DNA from: Linderina pennispora
Lineage: Eukaryota > Kickxellomycota > Kickxellomycetes > Kickxellales > Kickxellaceae
Assembly (NCBI RefSeq): GCF_002104995.1
Contig: NW_024468249.1
Span: forward strand, 1,860,001 to 1,924,000
Direction of reading: 5' to 3'
Length of the DNA: 64,000 nucleotides
In this document: one piece after another, positions 54,081-64,000 of the stretch
Numbering within the stretch: the stretch's first letter is position 1
Layout: every line of letters begins with the position of its first letter
Translations under genes and position numbers: made by a program
Notes under the pieces: generated by a model
What the model was told of the DNA's origin: nothing
The model's input: only the letters and a program-made list of their open reading frames with translations
The model's database searches: none

Positions 54081-54224
54081 CTTCAAATAATAGGAATCTC
54101 AATGATAATCAAGCGGCGATTACGCTGGCCTAAAAATCATGCAAAAAGGGCATGGTCCTGATCACTGCAAGCAAGAAAAAAAAGGTGTCCTTCATCTCTC
54201 CCGATCCGTTTTCATACACCTACG

Positions 54225-56234
54225 ATGCTGCGCCTACTAGCCCGATCCGTAGCGCCCCGGCCGCCGGCGCACTGGTTCAGCACCACAGCCGCGGTCCTGG
54301 ACGCCCCACGCACAGCGCAAAGCACTCTGGCCGAGCAACGCAAGCGACGCGAGAAATTCGCATACCTCAAGCAGGGCACGCAGAGACGGCGACTCGACGG
54401 CAAGACACACAGCGGGCGCTCCAGCGGCGGCCAGACGCAGCAATTCATGGCACGCATGCGGCGGGCGCGCGACCAAAAGAACAAACACGACCAGGCACGT
54501 GAGTTTGCCGCAAAGCACTCGGAGACCGCCGAGCAGCGCGCCATGGCCGACGCCCGCATCCTGCGGCAGCGCGCCAAGCAGCTCAAGAGCCGCGGGGCTC
54601 CCGGCCTGGGGTTCACGCCGGCACGGTTCAAGCTGATGCATATCGAGAACGAGTCAGGCTCCGGCCTCAATGCCATCTCAGGCGGCAAGCGCACATTGAC
54701 CATCAAGGAGCTCGAGGAGTCGGTCAGGAACGCTACCTTTGCCACGCTCGGGCTGCGCAGCGATGTGACAGAAGCCGCCCTCAGTATGCTGCAGCAGCAG
54801 ACGGCCAAGGAGATCCGCCCCACGGATATCCAGGCACTGGGCATTCCAGAGATCCTCGGCCGCACGCACATCAAGGGCAAGCACAGCCATGCGCCCAGCG
54901 TGTTTTTGGCTGCCGAGACCGGCTCAGGCAAAACCCTGGCGTATGCATTGCCGCTGATCTCGCAGCTCAAGCAGGCCGAGGAGGCGGCTCAGAGGCGGCT
55001 CGCCCGCCCGCGCGCTTTGGTCGTGGTGCCATCGCGCGAGCTGGTGGTGCAGGTTGTTGGTACATTCAAGCGGCTCGCGCACACGGCCAAGGTGCGCGCG
55101 CTGGGCATCCATCTGGGAATAACGCGGCGCCGCATCCGCGACCTGGCCGCCCAAGGCCCCATTGATGTGCTGGTTACCACACCCGGCGCTGCCCTGCGCT
55201 ACATGCAGCGCGACCCCCTGCTGTCGCCGGCTGACGTGCGGCACCTGGTGGTGGACGAGGCTGACTCGCTGATGGACCCGCGCAGCTTCGGCGAGCAGAT
55301 GACGCGTGTGCTGCAGCTGGTGCATAGTGCCAATCAGACCCAGAAAACGCAGGAGCAGGCAGTGTTTGTCAGTGCCACGCTGCCCAAGCTTATTCGCGAG
55401 CAGATCATCCGCCGGTACCCGGAAGTCGTCCACGTGACCACGCCCTCCCTGCACCGCGCCCCGCAGAAGCTCTCGCAGTCCTTCATCGACGTCTCGCGCG
55501 AGTTCCAGGGCCATCGCCTCAATGCCCTGTGGTATGTGCTGCGCACCGCTGCCGCCGACAAGCACCTGATTGTCTTTTGCAACAACAAGAAGCACGCCAA
55601 CCTGGTCCACCGCCAGATGTACGCCCGCGGAATCCCCGCTCTGCTGCTGGTCGGCTCACGGCCCGACAAGAGCCCCGAGAAGGACAAGGCAAGGGCTCCG
55701 AAGACCGATGCCGATGCCGATGACGTCAGGGCCCCCAGGAAACCTGCCAGTGATGCCGACGCATGGGACCGTGCGACCTGGTACACCGAGCAGCCGGCAA
55801 AGGAGCCCAAGGAGGAGCCCACAAAGGAGCCCAAGGCTGAGGACGAGGAGGCCGAACCGATCAGCGGCGCTGACCTCAACGACCTGCATGCGCCGGTGCC
55901 GCACTACGACCGCACCGAGGTACTGAATGCTTTCTACAGCAGCGATCCGGTTCCCGCCCACCTGCTGCCGCGAGTTGCCAAGGGCGAAGTGGTTGCCGAC
56001 GACCGCAAGATCCTAGTCTGCACGGACCTGGCGTCACGCGGACTGGATACGACCTGTGTAACCCACGTGGTGCTGTTTGACTTCCCGACCACCGCCATCG
56101 ACTACCTGCACCGCTCTGGCCGCACTGCCCGTGCCGGCTCCAAGGGCAAAGTCACTGCGCTGGTGGGCAAGAAGGATCGCCGCCTGGCCGACCAAATCCG
56201 CCTAGCCATTCGCCAGGGTGGCGTAATCAACTGA
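54225..56234 (+). CDS. MRH4: Mitochondrial DEAD-box RNA helicase (Mrh4-like)
   Basis: 669 residues, intact and intronless. The N-terminus MLRLLARSVAPRPPAHWFST is a likely mitochondrial presequence (Arg-rich, no acids). Motifs: Q-like EIRPTDIQALGIPEIL; I AAETGSGKTLAYALPL; Ia PSRELVVQVV; Ib TTPGAAL; II VVDEADSLMD; III VSATLP; IV HLIVFCNNKKHANLV; V VCTDLASRGLDT; VI HRSGRTARAG. An insert between motifs IV and V (about residues 475-560) is Glu/Lys/Pro-rich with KEPKEEPTKEPK repeats. Yeast Mrh4 assembles the mitochondrial large ribosomal subunit; the match to Mrh4 rather than another mitochondrial DEAD-box protein is by general layout only. Confidence 0.88.
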   Translation: MLRLLARSVAPRPPAHWFSTTAAVLDAPRTAQSTLAEQRKRREKFAYLKQGTQRRRLDGKTHSGRSSGGQTQQFMARMRRARDQKNKHDQAREFAAKHSETAEQRAMADARILRQRAKQLKSRGAPGLGFTPARFKLMHIENESGSGLNAISGGKRTLTIKELEESVRNATFATLGLRSDVTEAALSMLQQQTAKEIRPTDIQALGIPEILGRTHIKGKHSHAPSVFLAAETGSGKTLAYALPLISQLKQAEEAAQRRLARPRALVVVPSRELVVQVVGTFKRLAHTAKVRALGIHLGITRRRIRDLAAQGPIDVLVTTPGAALRYMQRDPLLSPADVRHLVVDEADSLMDPRSFGEQMTRVLQLVHSANQTQKTQEQAVFVSATLPKLIREQIIRRYPEVVHVTTPSLHRAPQKLSQSFIDVSREFQGHRLNALWYVLRTAAADKHLIVFCNNKKHANLVHRQMYARGIPALLLVGSRPDKSPEKDKARAPKTDADADDVRAPRKPASDADAWDRATWYTEQPAKEPKEEPTKEPKAEDEEAEPISGADLNDLHAPVPHYDRTEVLNAFYSSDPVPAHLLPRVAKGEVVADDRKILVCTDLASRGLDTTCVTHVVLFDFPTTAIDYLHRSGRTARAGSKGKVTALVGKKDRRLADQIRLAIRQGGVIN

Positions 56235-56321
56235 CAGGTGATAGCGCCCGTTCTCTTGCGCTATGAACCTCTCTTCCTTCTTATCTCCTTTTTGCAGCTA
56301 TCATTTTTCTTACAGTTAGCA

Positions 56322-57438
56322 ATGTCCGGAACCCCACCCTTTGTCAGTCCTCGACGACTTTGAAAAGTACGCCCATGCCAGCCTGGACCGCAATGCCCTG
56401 AACTACTACAAGTCCGGCGCCCAGGACATGCTGACATTGCGCAACAACCAGCGCGCCTTTGACCGCATTGCCATCCGCCCGCGTGTCCTCCGCGATGTCT
56501 CCAAAATCGACACCGCTACCACGCTATTCGGCCACCCGATCTCCTCGCCCATCTGCATTGCCCCCACTGCCATGCAGCGCATGGCGCACGATGACGGCGA
56601 AAAGGCCACTGCGCGCGCAGCCCGCCACCACAACACCTGCATGGTTCTGTCATCATGGTCCACCACCAGCATCGAGGACACGGCCAGCGCCGCCGATTCC
56701 ACGAAATGGCTGCAGTTGTATATCTACAAGGACCGCGAGGCCACGCGGCGCCTGGTGGAGCGCGCTGAATCCAACGGCTACTCGGCCATTGCCGTCACTG
56801 TCGACACGCCCTTCCTGGGCCGCCGCCTGGCCGACATCAAAAACAAGTTCCAGCTGCCGCCCCACCTGACCATGGCCAACTTCGACGACTCAAAGTCCCA
56901 GGTTTCCGCCGGCGACAATGCCCGGGCCGCCAACGCCTCGGGCCTGGCCACCTATGTGGCCTCGCAGATCGACCCCACGCTTAGCTGGCAGCATATCGCC
57001 TGGGTCAAGAAAATCGCCACCGTGCCTGTGCTCGTCAAGGGGATCCTGACCGCCGAGGACGCACGTCTGGCTGTGAAAGCCGGTGTCGATGGCATTATTG
57101 TCAGCAATCATGGCGGCCGCCAGCTCGACACCGCGCCCGCCACCATTGAGGTGCTGGAGGAGGTCGTCAAGGCTGCTGAGGGCAAGGTCGATGTCTTTTT
57201 GGATGGCGGCGTGCGTCGCGGCACTGATGTCTTCAAGGCCCTGGCCCTTGGCGCTAAGGCTGTCTTCCTCGGCCGCCCCGTCCTCTGGGCCCTTGCTTAC
57301 AATGGCGAGCAGGGTGTCGTTGAGATGCTCGATATGATCAACGAGGAGTTCCGTCTGGCTATGGCCCTCGCTGGATGCGTCAAGATCGAGGATATCGCTC
57401 GCGAGTACGTCCGATGCCCCGCTCAGCCCCACCTCTAA
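56322..57438 (+). CDS. FMN-dependent (S)-2-hydroxy-acid oxidase
   Basis: About 372 residues, glycolate oxidase/HAO family TIM barrel. Expected FMN and substrate residues are visible: Tyr in NYYKSGAQDMLTLRNN, SSWSTTSIEDTA, Tyr in LQLYIYKDREATRRL, Thr in AVTVDTPFLGRRLADIK, Lys in VPVLVKGILTAEDAR, the catalytic His and Arg in IIVSNHGGRQLD, FMN phosphate binding in FLDGGVRRGTDVFKALALGA and FLGRPVLWALAYNGEQGV. No cytochrome b5 domain, so an oxidase rather than flavocytochrome b2. The C-terminus AQPHL resembles a weak peroxisomal signal (P-H-L). The ATG at 56322 needs one indel before about 56341 to join MSGTPP to SVLDDFEKYA. Substrate may be glycolate or lactate. Confidence 0.9.
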
Positions 57439-58781
57439 CACCAATAGTTAACAATCAGCCAAACGAGTGTTTATCGGCATGTATGAAGGAAAACATGTGC
57501 AAAACCAACTGAAGAGAAAAAGGTGGACTGTTGGGCACTTAGAGACCTTTGAAGTGTGTGGTCAATCTTGAGCATAGTGGCACAGGGCAGTGTTGGCGGC
57601 CTAATGCCAACACTGGTAGTGGCCACTGCTAATAGGGATATGCCTGGCAACATAATGGCACAGTTCCTGCAACTGGAATCGCTCCATATCAAGTGCATAC
57701 CGATTGATGCAAATGTCGCTTGCAATAAGGTGCATCGTGATCATAAGAGCGTTACTGAAGGGCCCAAAGTGACAATCCATGAGAAATATGCTGAAGTGAA
57801 TCTACACTGGGCATTGGGTGGAGGCTGACGCTGTTTGACCTCTACTCTAACTAGGCACTTGACGTGAATTGGCACTGTTGACATTCGGGCAACCCCATGC
57901 CCTTCGTCACCATGTGCAGATCCAAATCCCCACCTGTATAAACATTGTGGGCTGGAACGGCCCCATCCTCCCTTTTTCTCCTCAGCAATTTCCAGCTATA
58001 CTCATTCCATAAAGCTCATAACTACTAGACTCTCTGAAGGCCAACAACGTGCACCTGAGTGTTAAATACAACACTGCATACCGGTGATCCAAGCTTACCA
58101 GAACCGCTAATCGGAATGTCCGAATTCTCTCCTTACTCAACCTGCCCTTTGGCTGTTGACCGTGAGAGATTTTAAAAGCTGGGCTGTTCTAAGAGGATTC
58201 TTTTTGTCTGCGCTTCTCGACCGGTGGACATGGGGTTTGGTTCCAGATGACAGAAACATGCGCTCTTAAGACGATTTCGCACAGGCGCCTACCAAATACA
58301 AAGCACCCGGTCGTCTTTGTCGCAAATACAGCTGCCGGTTGCCTCACCGTATCTCGGCACTATAGCAGAGGAGTCCCCGAGTCAGGGAAGACTGCCATCC
58401 AACAGTTCCTGTAAAGTCCCAATTCATTCTGTGGTGGCACCTTTGTTTACTTGCTGCCGGTCAGCAAGTTCAATGGAAACACACATTTCCCCACTGCCGC
58501 CTACAATCCATGATCTACAGAGAACGGAGTTGCTTCTATACATCCACAAAAGTCCCATGCTGAACGTTTGTTATTGGGCAAATGAGATATCTGGAAAAAA
58601 AATTTCCAAGAAAATTCCGCTTTTGCCAAGACCTCAAAGCCCGCGCTTTGCCTTCAGGGGAGGAGCGGTGGCAGCCAAGGAAATGAGATAAAACCTGAAG
58701 AATCGCACGCCAAATCGCCTTTTCAACACCACAAACTTCCATTAATTTCTTTGCGATATTTCCTGACAATACTTGTTCCCA
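57439..58781. other. Long intergenic region upstream of the ABC transporter
   Basis: 1.34 kb with short ORFs lacking domains. It must contain the transporter promoter; AT-rich stretches lie at 58580-58610 and 58740-58775. No repeats or mobile element remnants recognised. Confidence 0.45.
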
Positions 58782-61700
58782 ATGTCTGACAGACACAGTC
58801 AAGAAAAGATCAGGTCTGGCACAGGCCCGGTCGCTATACCTACGCCGTCTACGTCGGATGAAAAGAAAACACCACACAACAACTTCCTCAAGCGCATGTT
58901 CAAGTTCGCCTCCAATGATGACAAGGAGGAGAAAAAGACCCCAGGCGTGCCAATACTACAGCTGTTCCGTTTTGCCGATGCAATCGACAGGACCTTAATG
59001 GCTGTTGGTACGGTTTGTGCAATGGGCGTCGGTGCTTCTGGCCCGCTGATGGCCCTTATATTTTCGCAAGCTCGCTGGCGAGATGATTCGCTTTGCCAAC
59101 CCCGGCAAGTTGGGGCTAACTCAAGAACTCAAAGATGAACTGGACCACTCTGTGCGCAAGTACTGCTGGTATTTCCTTGCACTGGGTTTGGGAACTTGGC
59201 TAGTTGCGTTCGTGCAGAAGCTGACATGGGCAACAGCGGCTGAACGACAGGGCAAGCGCATCCGCGAAGAATTCTACATCGCTATCCTTCGCCAGGACAT
59301 TGGCTGGTTCGATGGTCTTTCCACCGGCGAGCTCACCACGCGTATTTCTGGCGATGTCAACATGCTGCAGGAGGGCACGGGAGAAAAATTCAGCTTTGCC
59401 ATCCAGTATTTCTCGTCGTTTATTGCGGGATTTATTATTGCTTTCATCAAGGGCTGGAAGATGACGCTGGTTGTGCTTGCTGTCATGCCAATCATGGTTG
59501 GAGCTGTGTCGGTGATGGGCATCTTGCTTGCTGACAGCGCATCGGGTGGCCAAGGTTCGTACGCCGAAGCAGGCGGTGTCGCCGACGAAGTCCTGTCGTC
59601 AATCAAGACCGTCATGGCATTTGGTGGCGAACGCCGTGAGCTTGAGCGCTACGACAGCAAGATTTCCAAGGCCCTAGCAAAAGGTCTACACAAGGCGAAG
59701 GTTCTCGGTGTGTCAATGGGGGTTATTCTGTTCACAATCTACAGTGTCTATGCGCTGGGATTCTGGTTTGGTGGCAAGTTGGTGCGCGACCATGAGATGA
59801 CTACAGACGGCGCACTTTCTGTATTCTTCTCCATTGGTTATTGGTGGGTTCTCCACTTGGCAACTCGGCTCCCAGTTTGTCGTCCATCTCGAGTGCGCGC
59901 GGTGCTGCAGCCAAAGTGTACCAAATCATCGACCGCAAGTCGCCTATCGACCCTGTTGACACCGAGACTGGCATGTCGGCTGACGGCATCAAGGGTGAGA
60001 TCGAGCTCTCCAGCGTCAACTTCCGCTACCCGACCCGCCCTGACGTCCAGATCCTGCACGACTTCAGCATCAGCGTCAAGCCCGGCCAGAAGATTGCGCT
60101 TGTCGGCGAATCTGGCTGCGGCAAATCGACCATGATCGGCCTGGTCGAGCGGTTCTACGACCCCGAGAGCGGCGTGGTCAAGATTGACGGTGTTGATGTG
60201 CGCGAGTACAACGTGCGCTCTCTGCGCCAGCAGATCGGTGTCATCATGCAGATGCCGGTGCTGTTCGGATACACCATCTACCAGAACATCATCTGGGGCG
60301 CTATTGACGTCGACAACAACCCGCCGACGATGGAGCAGGTCATCCAGGCATGCAAGGACGCCAACGCACACGACTTCATCTCTGAGCTCCCTGATGGCTA
60401 CGACACGATGTGCGGTGAGCGCGGTGCGCTGTTGTCCGGTGGGCAGAAGCAGCGTATTGCTATTGCCCGTGCGCTGGTGCGGAACCCCAAGATTCTGCTG
60501 CTTGATGAAGCCACGTCTGCACTCGACTCGAATGCTGAGCGTGTTGTGCAGGATGCGCTGGACCGGGCATCGGCAAACCGCACCACGATTACCGTCGCCC
60601 ACCGGCTCAGCACCGATCAGGGACTCGGACGTGATCTATGTCATCTCCAAGGGTCGTGTTCTGGAGTCCGGCAACCATGAGGAGCTGATCGGTCTCGACG
60701 GTGCGTATGCCAAGCTTGTCGAGGCTCAGCAGCTGCGCCAGTCGATCGAGAGAGGCGTCGAGGAGTATTCCGCTGATGGATCTGGTAGCCACACGCAGGA
60801 GGACGACAGCACCGGATGATTTTGCTCAGGCTGCATTTGAAGAAAGCATAGCTGACTTCTCCGCCGTCAAGAACCGTATCCTGACTAAGGACTCTCTAGG
60901 CCAAGCGCTATTCTGATCGACTAAGGTCGACACCACACAATCCGATCACCAATCCTGCCATGGCAGCTGAGGATGTTGGTGAGGCAGAGGACAGCGGTGT
61001 GTCGAGCAAGCGTGGGCTGGTGTCGCTGCTGCAGCTCATCCGCATGAATCGCCAACACGGGCGTACAATAATTCCCGGTCTGTTCTTCACAATCCTCGAT
61101 GGCGCATCGTTCCCACTGTTTTCTCTCACGTTCACGCGTATGCTGATTCGCTATGGGCATTGAGGATGTATTCGCAGCAGAAGCAGTGAGGTCAATATGT
61201 ATGCTGGGCTCTTCTTTATGTTCGCTTGCATCATCTTCTTCACCAACGGCGGCCGGTCTTTCTTCTTCACGCATGCAGCCGAGAAGATCACGTACCATAC
61301 GCGTCGCGATGTGTTCCACGCCATGATGCGCCAGGATGCAGCGTATTTCGACAAGAAGGAGAACGGCACCGGTGCGCTAACATCGCGGCTTCGCAACCGA
61401 GGCTGCCGGATGTGAACAAGTGCATCGGTGAGGCAATTCCTACTTTTGTTGCTGCGGTTGCTGCGGTTGTCGCTGGAGTCGCCATTGCATTTGCATACGA
61501 CTGGCGCCTGACGCTGGTGATTCTGGCAACCTTCCCCTTCCTCATCTTTGCCAACTACATGGAGGCCATGTCGGTGTATGCCGTCGACCAAGGCGATGAA
61601 GGGTGCATACGAGAAGGCGTCGCAGGAGGCATGCCGAGACCTGTCGCCAACATCCGCACCGTGACCACTCTGACACGCGAGCACACGTTCATCAAGCGTT

Positions 61701-62792
61701 TCAAAGACAACAGCATCGGGCCGTACCGCAAGGCAAAGAAGAACCACTATATTGGCGCTCTCGGATACGGGCTTTGCGCAGTCAACAGTATACCTTGTGT
61801 ATTGCTTCTCGTTCTTTATCGGCTCGCGGTTTGTCATCAAGGACTTCATCGGCGTGCAGCAGATGCTGAACGTCATGTTTGCTATTGAATTCTCAGCAAT
61901 GGAGCTTGGCCTCTTCGCCCAGCAGTCGTCGGTGTTGACAAAGAGCCTAGGTGTCTTCAGTCAAGCTGCTCAAGGACTATCGAAAGCGTACCGAGTATCG
62001 ATGCTCATTCTGACGAAGGCATCAAGGTCTCTCGCGACCAGATCACTGGCGACATTGCTGCCCGGAAGGTCCGTTTTGCGTATCCGACTCGTCCTGGTGC
62101 CACCATTCTGCGCGGTATCACGCTCGGCGTCACACCTGGCAAGACCATTGCTCTGGTTCGGTCCGTCGGGCTCAGGAAAGTCCACCAATCATCGGTCTGG
62201 TTCAACGCCTGTACGATGTGCTGGGCGGCAGTGTCGACGTCGAGCGCACCGATGTTCGACAGTGGAATGTCAAGTCACTGCGGTCCAACCTGGCGCTGGT
62301 GGGCCAGGAGCCGGTGCTGTTCGACTACACAATTGCCGGGAACATCGCGTATGGCCGCCTTGACGCGACACAGATGGAGATTGAGGAGGTCGCCAAGCAG
62401 GCCAACATCCACAACTTTGTCATCGAGCTGCCCGACGGCTACAACACGCGTATCGGGCAGACCGGCGGCCGGCTGTCTGGCGGCCAGAAGCAGCGCATTG
62501 CCATTGCCCGTGCGCTGGTGCGTAACCCTAAGATTCCTGCTGCTTGATGAAGCGTCGAGTGCGCTTGATTCGCAGAGCGAGAAGCTGGTGCAGGAGGCAC
62601 TCGATATCGCGTCTGAGGGCCGCACTACGATCACCATTGCCCATCGACTCAGCACGATTCAGAATGCCGACCACATCGTTGTGTTCAAGCAGGGCCGGTA
62701 TTGTCGAGCATGGCACCCACGACCAGCTGCTGGAGCAGAAGGGTCTGTACAGCCTGCTTGTCGCTCAACAGTCGTTGCAGATTACACACTAA
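58782..62792 (+). CDS. Full-size ABCB-type (MDR) ABC transporter, frameshifted in this sequence
   Basis: TMD-NBD-TMD-NBD exporter of about 1336 residues. TMD1 contains [20 protein letters not shown] and [23 protein letters not shown]1: Walker [21 protein letters not shown], signature [20 protein letters not shown], Walker [15 protein letters not shown]-loop [13 protein letters not shown]2: [20 protein letters not shown] and the matching [20 protein letters not shown]2: Walker [10 protein letters not shown] (after correction), [20 protein letters not shown], signature [55 protein letters not shown]. Both sites keep the catalytic Glu and are predicted active. Breaks lie near 59072, 59845, 60615, 60820, 60920, 61150, 61395, 61600, 61780, 61970, 62175, 62535 and 62700. 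Start is the ATG at 58782. Substrate unknown (drug, lipid or pheromone-like peptide). Confidence 0.9.
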
Positions 62793-62964
62793 GACATGCT
62801 GCAGCTCCTATGTTCATTCATTCATTCAACCTACAATACATTGACTATCACTGCTCATACTACACAGCATCCAATACAAGTGAATGGCTTCAGTGATCGA
62901 ACGGAGTGCCAGGATGGGGAAGTATACGCCTCAAGTGCTCGGCAGTTGTAGTATACTGAAATCC

Positions 62965-62971
62965 TATAAAG
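62965..62971 (+). promoter_or_regulatory. TATA-box-like TATAAAG
   Basis: Lies 82 nt upstream of the ATG at 63047, the normal distance for a fungal TATA element. Supports a real transcription start for the small secreted protein gene. Confidence 0.45.
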
Positions 62972-63046
62972 TGCGTTGTGTAGCAGCCTACAGCTAGGAC
63001 TCCTCAGTTAGTTTTAACTTTCCTTACCTCTCTAACTAGCTACAAT

Positions 63047-63332
63047 ATGAAGTTTTGCGCCATCATTGCCCTTGCTATGGCTGTCGCCGCCAAGCACAGC
63101 ACTGTAATCTCGGTTTCTCCCATTCGTGATCTCATTGCACTCCCTCCGAAGAGTAGCGTCGATATGTTTACAGCTATCCTGCAAGGATGACGTTGTTAGC
63201 TGTATTCTTTTGGGGTATAGCATGCCATGTATTATCAAGGAACAGCCCTCAATCGACGGCTGCGTTCTGCGTGTGCCCACGCCCAGGGTAACCCCTTGCC
63301 TTAACTATGGGCTGGACTGCATCTGCGGCTAG
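63047..63332 (+). CDS. Small secreted cysteine-containing protein candidate, frameshifted
   Basis: The ATG at 63047 opens a signal peptide, MKFCAIIALAMAVAAKHST, followed by SPIRDLIALPPKSSVDMFTA; this frame stops near 63190. The adjacent frame then reads SCKDDVVSCILLGYSMPCII and CVLRVPTPRVTPCLNYGLDC-ICG to a stop at 63332. One indel near 63175 would join them into about 95 residues with seven mature cysteines. A TATA-like box is correctly placed upstream. No family recognised. Further sense-strand coding-like sequence at 63437-63569 (IDVTGVCRASYDGKLSIAID, ending HFIADICL) may be a continuation after more breaks, giving a longer protein. Confidence 0.5.
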
Positions 63333-64000
63333 CAATGACTGGGATGAATACATGGTCAATGGTATATCTATGATCCCGACGATTCGAAAGGCCCGGATTG
63401 GTATTTGTGAGTGGCGGCTAAGGTCCCTAGGAGATTGATGTGACAGGGGTATGCCGTGCCTCGTATGACGGCAAGTTGAGCATCGCTATTGATTCAAATC
63501 ATCATATGGCTGAGTTTGACTCTAATGAGGCAGGCAGCAACCATTTCATCGCTGACATCTGCCTCTGAGCTCTATCGCTAGTCTATTGCCTGTGTTGTGT
63601 CTCGGTATGATACACTTAGATAGACAGCCTCCTGCAACTGTCTAGAACACGTTTACTCTCCAAGCACCTTTCCACGACGTATATTGAACGTATGAAATAT
63701 GCTGTATGAAAGAAGGAAGGAGGAATCACCAGGTGAAAGGGCAGGTGCCCGTCTAAGTAGTGGCGCCGGTCGCCGGAATAGTATGGCCGGCCATTGTGGC
63801 CTAAAGGTCTTGATCCATGGTTCCTAAAATCATAAGATTTGGAACCACAGCCTGAATCAGCGCTCGTAAATGAGCTCCGCTTGATAAAAATCAATAAATC
63901 TGCGGCCATCCCACAAATGTACTGCGCATTTAGTTCGGCATGTGCCCAACGAGCAAGGAAGTGAGGATTATTTAAAGGCTTGCCTCCACTTGCTACTCAA
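63333..64000. other. Right edge, little recognised
   Basis: Contains the coding-like stretch 63437-63569 described with the preceding gene, and a minus-strand ORF at 63616-63909 without domain or coding bias. The last 40 bases (TATTTAAAGG near 63968) look like a promoter for a gene beyond the window. Confidence 0.4.

Noticed and set aside
63616-63909. 97-codon minus-strand ORF at the right edge
   Set aside because: No domain or signal peptide, and it overlaps sequence with promoter-like composition.
1-64000. Transposons, LTRs, CRISPR arrays, rRNA genes
   Set aside because: No transposase or reverse-transcriptase motifs, long terminal or inverted repeats, regularly spaced repeats or rRNA-like conserved segments were seen.

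Overview
This is eukaryotic nuclear DNA, most likely from an early-diverging, Coemansia-like (Kickxellomycotina) fungus. That placement is inference. It rests on protein-coding genes with few short introns (84-128 nt, GTAAGN donors, TAG acceptors), intergenic gaps of a few hundred bases, fungal gene types (PHO80-type cyclin, kexin, PTR2, Mif2/CENP-C, Hsp78, twinfilin), and genes mostly missing from yeasts and moulds but kept in early lineages (FANCD2, KxDL protein, U-box RNF37, ArsM-like methyltransferase). I saw no rRNA, convincing tRNA, transposon or CRISPR array. Many conserved housekeeping genes are broken by single-base indels while neighbouring genes are intact, so the sequence probably carries uncorrected long-read errors. 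I annotate each such gene as one locus and name the breaks.

Layout. 0-7 kb: end of 26S proteasome subunit RPN5, a GNAT acetyltransferase, a PHO80-type cyclin, twinfilin and proteasome alpha-5. 7-17 kb: two tandem pairs on the minus strand, two PTR2-type peptide transporters and then two 4-coumarate-CoA-ligase-like acyl-CoA ligases with peroxisomal-type tails. 18-31 kb: Rsa3-like ribosome assembly factor, KxDL protein, a Ser/Thr-rich surface protein, an amino-acid permease, kexin, a RasGAP, an alpha-arrestin and a small secreted protein. 31.7-34.2 kb: the most unusual gene, a BED zinc finger joined through a phase-consistent intron to an ArsM/AS3MT-type methyltransferase that has lost three of four arsenic-binding cysteines and ends in a poly-Q, disordered tail. 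34.5-44 kb: a protein-quality-control run (LisH-CTLH-CRA protein, U-box ligase, mitochondrial Hsp78, USP7/Ubp15 deubiquitinase), then TMEM14 and an R3H-SUZ protein. 45.8-57.4 kb: a Cys-rich secreted protein, FANCD2 and CENP-C diverging from a 345-bp promoter, a mitochondrial DEAD-box helicase and an FMN 2-hydroxy-acid oxidase. 58.8-64 kb: a full-size ABCB transporter and a small secreted Cys-containing protein.

Working themes: ubiquitin/proteasome turnover (RPN5, alpha-5, LisH-CTLH-CRA, U-box, USP7), nutrient uptake and its control (PTR2 pair, permease, PPxY arrestin), peroxisomal acid metabolism (acyl-CoA ligases, 2-hydroxy-acid oxidase), and chromosome maintenance (FANCD2, CENP-C). The best candidate for something undescribed is the BED-methyltransferase fusion, which looks like a nuclear protein derived from an arsenic-detoxification enzyme.
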